From assembly GCA_017893485.1 (NCBI GenBank), contig CM030365.1, forward strand, positions 29,720,289-29,784,288: a stretch of DNA of 64,000 bases, in the 5' to 3' direction. Both the position numbers and the translations under genes were made by a program. The stretch comes from Hemerocallis citrina (taxonomy: Eukaryota; Streptophyta; Magnoliopsida; Asparagales; Asphodelaceae). Positions 58,134-64,000 of this stretch are shown here, piece by piece (position 1 is the stretch's first letter; the number at the start of each line of letters is the position of its first letter). The notes under the pieces are model-generated. The model was given only the letters and a program-made list of their open reading frames with translations. It had not been told where the DNA came from and searched no databases.

Positions 58134-58848
58134 TGTAGCGCCCAGATTTTCATACAACGGAAACTCCTGACATAATCCAGAACTTTACTTCAAATGAGTA
58201 CACAACACAGAAATCATAGGAAATTAAAACCATGTTTACAATTACATCAATGTTATTACAATATTACAATTGTTACAAAATTGAATCATGAATCGCAAGT
58301 AGTAAATGTACACTTTATTTTTCCCAACATGGAAACTTCACGCAGCCTGAGTCCCTTGCTCCCATGATTAGGTAATCCTGCAACTAACAAACTGTGGCCA
58401 TGACAGTTGAATGCAACTGATGCAATACTGGTGAAAGCAGCGATATCCAATTCCTTAACAATCAATATTGATGCAGAAATGTGAAAATTATATAACAGAA
58501 GTGTTGGTGTATGCCATGACCTAGAATCTAGTACACAACTCAAATGCATACGATGCACTTATTCTAATGTACACTTGATTGTAAACATATGCATCTCATA
58601 CTACATATTTTCTAGCCAAGCTGGAATGTACTTCTGATTATAGGGTTCGATCCATTGTAATGTCGACCTACTCTTGTACTCTTACACTGTTTCTGACATT
58701 ATTTAGTGACTGGTAGATTCGAAGTGTATGCGGTCCAGTCCCGCTTCTGCATTAGATCGGCGGTCTCTCTCCACTCCTGAACGGCGGTGATCACTCTGAT
58801 TGACCAGAATCGGTGGACTTTCTCCACTCCGCCCAGGCCAGTGGTTTC
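58134..58848 (-). repeat. 5' LTR of element K (U5 side)
   Basis: Starts TGTAGCGCCCAGATTTTC next to the primer site and is cut at 58848 by LTR M. It matches fragment S over 240 bp. The rest lies beyond M and N, outside the window. Confidence 0.82.
58403..58420. promoter_or_regulatory. Conserved LTR inverted-repeat motif (copy in K)
   Basis: acagttgaatgcaactga followed by tgcaata, 269 bp from the LTR 3' end. Confidence 0.55.
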
Positions 58849-59651
58849 TGTCACGCCCCGCTTCCCAAAAGAGAATACGGAATACGGATATGTGACTAAG
58901 CCCAGCAAATGATTTTCATCATCCATAAGTTGTCTGGAATCTTTACAACATCTCACAGGAATAATTAGAGTCAGAAGCAAAAAAAGTCAACCAAGCATGC
59001 ATATATTAATTAAAATACCAACATGATAACTTGAAACAAAATATATTAATCTTAAATAAACCAGATTTGAATAAGTCAAATATCCTGGGTCACATTGTCC
59101 AAATACAAAATAATCCAAGTAGAAGATACATTTAATCAATATAAGCAACAAGAAATAATAATGGCAAAATTCCAGCAACTAATATCTCATATCACCAACT
59201 CCACCTGGCAGCTGATCTCTAAAATCTGCAATTTAACAAATTGAAAGGAGAGGAAAAGAAGACAAACTCCTGTCAATGCAAGTTCCGGGCCGCTTGTAGA
59301 GGAGGATACAAGTACATGGGATAAACAAATAGCATGGAATAGTCATGATAATAAAATAAAACAACTAACATGAATCATGAACAGAATCAAGTAACAACAG
59401 GTGTATATAACATGCAACAGGTAACAGGTATTATGCAAGTAGGTGAACATGTAACAGGTATCAACTATTATGTATAGGTAATCATGTATCAGGTAAGCAT
59501 GTAACAGGTATCATGTTATGTGAAGTTATGTCATGTTCAAGTCTTGAATTAAGTCCTATCTAGGTAGCACTTCATGCGCCCTAGGTTTTTATCACATGGT
59601 TGCTACATTCAAACAGATTACGCTTAGATTTTGTAAGGGATTCTATAGGTC
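58849..59651 (-). mobile_element. LTR M, partial (family of A-E)
   Basis: TGTCACGCCCCGCTTCCC at the left, matching LTRs A and D for about 800 bp up to 'gattctatagg', where the Athila-type LTR begins. The remainder must lie right of the window. There is no primer site on the left, so it is either a solo LTR or the 3' LTR of an element; the flank on the left is K's LTR. Confidence 0.8.
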
Positions 59652-61323
59652 TGATAAACCCAATAATATCCACATTTTGGAGCAATAATCTGAATGCAAT
59701 TAGACAATTAAATTCTCTATATGTGGTAATTTACTCTTCTTTTATCTTTTTCATAGGAAACAGCCTAAAAGCAACTAAACGAAGCAGATTCAAGATTTAC
59801 TCCAGATTGTGAGGATGATACACAGGAAGCTACAGAACACAAGTCGACTGGTCTTTCAACAATAGTCGACTGAACAGAGGAGGTTGAGATTCCGAAGCTG
59901 CGCAATACAGTCGACTTACCCAAAAGACAATCGATTTGACTGACTAATTTGAATCCCTAGAATTCACATTCAGCGGGAGTTAAAGGATAAAGATAGTTGA
60001 AGATTCATCCTCATCCAAATCTGAATCAAAGTGAGCTGCTACAATCCAGGAAATAGATATGGGATAACTGCAAATAACAACTTCCCACCAATCAAGTCAG
60101 AGACTCAGGTTTGGCAAGTAAGAAGATCAACTCAATCCATATCAGACACGTGAAGAGATAGGAATGATGGAACTTGAGATCTGTAGATGGGTGCAAAAGA
60201 AACTATAAAAAGGCTGGAATACGCAGTTTAGAATAGGGGAGAATCTCTCAATCACTGGATATCTGATAGTGACAATCAGATCAAGAGAGAAAGAAGAGAA
60301 GGAATCAACGAAAGAAGATCAAGTACAATCGAACAAAGGAGGAGATCGAGTGCACTGGAAAGGGAGAACAAGTCGACTTCAAGGCTGAATATCATAATAA
60401 TCAGTGTTACTTCTTCTTCTTTCTAGTTTTTTTTTATTGTTAAAATCATGAACTCTAAATGTTTATTTAATAAAAGTTGTATTATGTGCAACTAATTTCA
60501 TTGTTGGGCAGATTGAAACCGTAGTTATGTAATGTTTATAATCTTCTAAAACACTACTTTATTCACTTATTGATTAAATCTGGGTATCTTGATCAAAATT
60601 ATAATATCAACATTTGTTAGGAAGTTCGTCGAATCAGTCGACTGTGAGCTAGCAACAGTCGACTGATCTGAAGAACCTGATATTATCAAAGTTAGGTTAT
60701 TATAAAATTGACTCTGTTATATGAGTATAGAGATGACCCATATCTCATGTTCATACTTGTAACACAGGAATCTTTAGGAGTTCTTGGTTTAATCAACTTG
60801 AAGGATCTAGATTTGATACCAACTTCTAGAACTTTGAGTGTTTGTTATTTCCATCGTTCCTATGCTTTCTTCAAGTGCAACTTAGTAGATACCATGCTAA
60901 ATACTTAAAGAAAGAAACGAATTAGAGTAGATACCATGCCTAATTCTTGGCCTAGGGAAATCTTAACTTTAAGGAGTAGATACCATGCCCTTAAAGGAAC
61001 AAACATGAGTGAGTAGAGCAGTGTAGAAGGTGATCTAACATTCGTGACTATAGGTGGAATTATGCCCAATTCATTTAATTGATATTTTTGAGATACTACT
61101 TGATCTAGTTTTTAATCTCTTCAATTCCTTTCAAACATACTTTAGAACACAACTTTATGATAAGTATTTTCTTTTTGTTTTATTGATTAGTGAATTAATT
61201 ATTACAATCTCTGTGGGATCGACCCTTGCTTTTCAATACGCTTCTATAAACGATTCCTACACTTGCGAGGTTTTAATTTGTGTCTAGTTCATCTGTTTAT
61301 CTAGATAGCTGAGACTTACAACA
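59652..61323 (+). repeat. 5' LTR of element N
   Basis: About 1.67 kb, TGATAAACCC...GAGACTTACAACA (the right end is uncertain by a few bases). It contains six copies of GTCGAC, mostly as part of the palindrome cagtcgactg (59843, 59865, 59910, 60372, 60637, 60658). Two more follow in the leader (61444, 61465). Short ORFs inside are not credible. Confidence 0.82.
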
Positions 61324-61329
61324 AGTTTT

Positions 61330-61349
61330 TGGTGCCGTTGCCGGGGATT
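61330..61349 (+). promoter_or_regulatory. Primer binding site of element N
   Basis: TGGTGCCGTTGCCGGGGATT. TGGCGCCGTTGCCGGGGA is complementary to an Asp-tRNA 3' end and is the usual site in Athila and some Tat elements. Here there is one change (GTG for GCG). Confidence 0.85.
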
Positions 61350-61498
61350 GTTTAGTATTTTAACTTACAAATCAATAAAAATCTTTTTTTTTCCTTTTAT
61401 TATATTTTTTTTAGTTTCTCTCTGCACAGACAGATTCAGATCAGTCGACTGTCTTCAAGGATCAGTCGACTGTACAGCGAATTATTCCAAAAGCAACA

Positions 61499-62938
61499 AT
61501 GAGTGAGGAAGTACCAAATCGAGTACCAATGCAAGACAAATTCACTCCGAAGAATATTGAGCAACCTTCTTGCATAGCTTATCAACCTAATGTCAAAGGG
61601 AATATGCATCTATCACCTCAATTACTCAGCATGGTTCCCCACTTCAGTGGCAGAATAGACGAGGATCCGCACCTCCATTTGCAAGATTTCTTTGATCTTT
61701 GCAGAACACAAAGCGTCCAAGGGCTTACCCCCGAACAAATCAGGTTAATTTTGTTTCCATTTTCATTAAAACTTAATGCTAAATTGTGGTATAATTCTTT
61801 GGAACCAGGATCAATTCAATTATGGGAGCAATTGGCAACAAAGTTCTTGAAGGAATTCTTTCCAGCTCAGAAAACCAAACAACTAAAAAGAGAAATTCAA
61901 CTCTTCCAACAAAAAGATGGCGATTTGTTCTTCGAGGTATGGAAGGACTTTAAGAACAAGCTTCTCAAGTGTCCTACGCACAACATGCCTAAGGATGATC
62001 AGGTACAAGCATTTTATGAGGATTTAAATGACACTAACAAGGCGATTGTAGATTCAGCTTGCAATGAAATCTTGATAAGGAAGAGTGGTGAGAAGGCCAT
62101 CGAGCTATTTGAAGAACTCAGCGAGAACTCACAATAATTCTCAACAAGGGGAAGGGGCCTTTTGAAAAAACAGGGAGTTTACGAAATTTCTAGTAATAAT
62201 AACATGCAATTAGAAATGGTAAACATGAACAAAAAAATTGATATGCTTGTTAATGCAATTGCAATGTTGGGTGGCGTAAAAAACCATACAAAAGAAATTT
62301 GTGCAATTTGTTCTCATTTTGATCATACAACTGATACATGTCCAATGTCTTCTTTCACAGATCAGGAGCACGCAAACTACGTCGGACAGGGAGTGTTTCC
62401 ACCAAAGAACAACCCCTTCTCGAACACGTACAACCCAGGGTGGCGAAACCATCCAAATTTCTCATGGAGCAATAATCAAAACCATCAAGACACTCAATTC
62501 ACACAAGGGCATGCACAGCAATTCCAGATTGGGAATGGGTTTGATCGGCCAGTACAAGAATAGAAGAAGTTGGATTTCAAATCCACCGTTCTTCAATTAC
62601 TCCAACAGCAACAGCAAACAAGCAACCAACAAGGGCAGGCCATTCAAAAATTGGAGACTCAAATTGGTCAAATTGCCAAGCAGTTAAGTGAAAGAAAGGC
62701 AAGAGAACTCCCATCACAAACCATACCACACCCTAGAGGACAAGAACAGCTCCAATCGGTGACAACCCTAGAGGACAAGATTGAGTTTAAAATGTTTGAT
62801 GCACCAAAATTACCACACGATGATCATGAATGTTATAATGTTGATGTGGTTCAGGAAATTTGTGACCAAACATTTCAGGAACATAGTGTCGATCCATTAC
62901 AAGCCACAATTACACTCTCTAACACTATCTCAAGTTGA
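61499..62938 (+). pseudogene. Element N gag
   Basis: One reading frame of 479 codons from the ATG at 61499 (MSEEVPNRVP), interrupted by only two in-frame stops, TAA at 62135 and TAG at 62561. The first part is the Athila gag core (MVPHFSGRIDEDPHLHLQDF; LFPFSLKLNAKLWYNSLEP; KFLKEFFPAQKT). A CCHC knuckle, CAICSHFDHTTDTC, lies at about 62302-62343. A Gln-rich stretch (LLQQQQQ) and KLETQIGQIAKQL follow, as in Athila capsid proteins. Near-intact apart from the two stops, so decay is recent or slow. Confidence 0.9.
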
Positions 62939-63035
62939 ACAGGAGTATGATGATTGAAGGATTGCAAAGACAGTACATTACCTTGAAAATCCAAAATCAT
63001 ATTCCGGTAAGTTTGCACCTGTATTTGAAAATCTG

Positions 63036-63377
63036 GTGTCTAATAATACTTTTGCTTCTTCTGTTACCAGGACACCAGATGTGGAACTAAAGCCGCTACC
63101 TGAACACTTGAAGTATGCATATGTAGGTGAAAACCAGACGTTACCGGTGATAGTTGCTGCAAACTTGAGGATGCAGGAAGAAGAGACGCAGTTGAGAATA
63201 TGGCGAGAACACAAGGGTGCATTAAGGTGGACCACTGCGGATAGGCTTATGTCAAGATGGTACAGTCCATACGTTGTTACAAAGGTTTCCCCACATGGAG
63301 CGTTGGAGGTTCATAGCAAAAAGGAAAATCAAACGTTCAAGGTGAATGGGCATAGGGGAAACCTTATAATAAGATGA
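63036..63377 (+). pseudogene. Element N fused remnant: RT entry joined in frame to integrase C-terminus
   Basis: 113 codons. The N-terminal part, ELKPLPEHLKYAYVGEN and REHKGALRWTTAD, is the Athila segment between protease and RT. The C-terminal part, SRWYSPYVVTKVSPHGALEV and TFKVNGHR, is the integrase C-terminal domain. The join falls near 63240. Protease, RT, RNase H and the integrase core are missing, yet the frame is open through the junction. No independent function is implied. Confidence 0.85.
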
Positions 63378-64000
63378 GTTTTGAGCCGCGAGTCATTCAA
63401 TACATTGCATAAACTCATCAAGTCTAGCTGAAGACAAGAAACGCAGCGCTTATTGGGAGGCAACCCAATTTTCAGGAGAGTACTTACACTCTCTCTTTAT
63501 TTCTCTTTATTTTTCTTTATTCATTTCTTTATTTCATTTTCTTTTCTTCAAACTAGATGAGGACACATGCCTATTTTTAAGTTTTTGTTTTGAACATTGA
63601 GGACAATGTTTTATCTAAGTTTGGGGGTAGTTATTCACATTGGAGTCTTTTGATTTTAACCATTCCAACATTTAATGATTTGAGCTCAGTTACTATAGGT
63701 AGAGAGTGGAGAACAAGTATTAAGTGTGGTCTTTATCTTCAAAAATGTTAATAACTTATCATATGGATCATACTTGAAACTTTTATACATTTGGTCATGT
63801 CAATTCAACGAATTTTGAAAGAGAATAGCAAGTTCGACTGTGAGTAAACTTAAATACACAAATTGTGAGTTTTGAGCCTTATTTATTTTTTTTGAGAGAG
63901 TCATACACTTGAAGATCTCAGTTGACTGCATTCTTGAGGTGAACTAGAACTTGTTTTTGCTACTTTTCGAAACTTATTTTGATTTTTGCCTGAAAACTTG
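63378..64000 (+). other. 3' untranslated region of element N
   Basis: No gene. It holds the conserved Athila post-pol signature 'cttattgggaggcaaccca', a T-rich tract with repeated ctttatttc (63490-63550), and a 'gaggacaatgtt...aagtttgggggtag' segment common to Athila elements. The polypurine tract and 3' LTR lie outside. Confidence 0.75.

Larger units (their letters stand above)
59652..64000 (+). mobile_element. Element N: internally deleted Athila-type Ty3/gypsy
   Basis: Plus strand. 5' LTR from TGATAAACCC (59652) to about 61323, primer site at 61330, gag at 61499, then a short remnant joining the start of RT to the end of integrase, then the long 3' untranslated region typical of Athila elements (ggaggcaacccaa at about 63457, gtttgggggtag at about 63619). 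The 3' LTR is outside the window. It inserted into LTR M. Confidence 0.87.

Overview
The window is plant nuclear DNA made almost entirely of nested LTR retrotransposons of the Ty3/gypsy class. I found no host gene, tRNA, rRNA or CRISPR array. The evidence for a flowering plant is: chromovirus elements with 3-4 kb LTRs and initiator-Met-tRNA primer sites, a Tat-type element with two RNase H domains and an antisense extra gene, and an Athila-type element with a TGGTGCCGTTGCCGGGG primer site. The species cannot be fixed. The background is AT-rich; positions 12133-27688 form a sharp GC-rich island, which is the Tat element (here called Q).

Layout. The oldest layer is chromovirus K (minus strand). 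Its 3' LTR lies at 41503-42910 plus base 46437, its integrase/chromodomain at 46438-48246, its gag-protease at 56282-57945, its primer site at 58121-58130 and its 5' LTR from 58134. A second chromovirus, O (minus), inserted into K's 3' LTR. O's 5' LTR ends at 41502, and its coding region survives in three pieces (32201-34852, 28004-28467, 4250-5137) whose reading continues across the gaps. The gaps are later insertions: solo LTR H (28468-32200), element P (5138-28003) and, on the left, element R (LTR 660-4249, rest outside the window). P (gag, protease, RT; integrase lost) was in turn split in its 5' LTR by the young, full-length element Q (12133-27688). Further solo LTRs are I (35548-38894, in O's LTR), D (42911-46431, in K's LTR) and E (51480-55206, inside LTR F). 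F (48540-56281) sits in K. At the right end LTR M (58849-59651) is cut by Athila-type element N (59652 to beyond 64000). Most insertions are supported by 5-bp target duplications, perfect or with one mismatch.

Element Q is the most informative unit. Its two 598-bp LTRs differ at only about four substitutions and two indels, and it has a perfect ggttt duplication. Gag-protease and RT-RNase H-integrase lie on the minus strand. A roughly 4-kb cassette on the opposite strand (15465-19498) holds a spliced gene resembling the 'putative gypsy type transposon' family (PF04195) and two further coiled-coil ORFs, with its own TATA-like promoter. A nine-copy 111-bp tandem array separates the two convergent halves. 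Q's protein genes carry stops, one-base deletions and altered catalytic residues despite the young LTRs.

A second notable signal is a short inverted repeat (TCAGTTG..CAACTGA) present in the LTRs of five elements of different subfamilies, always 253-270 bp from the LTR 3' end.
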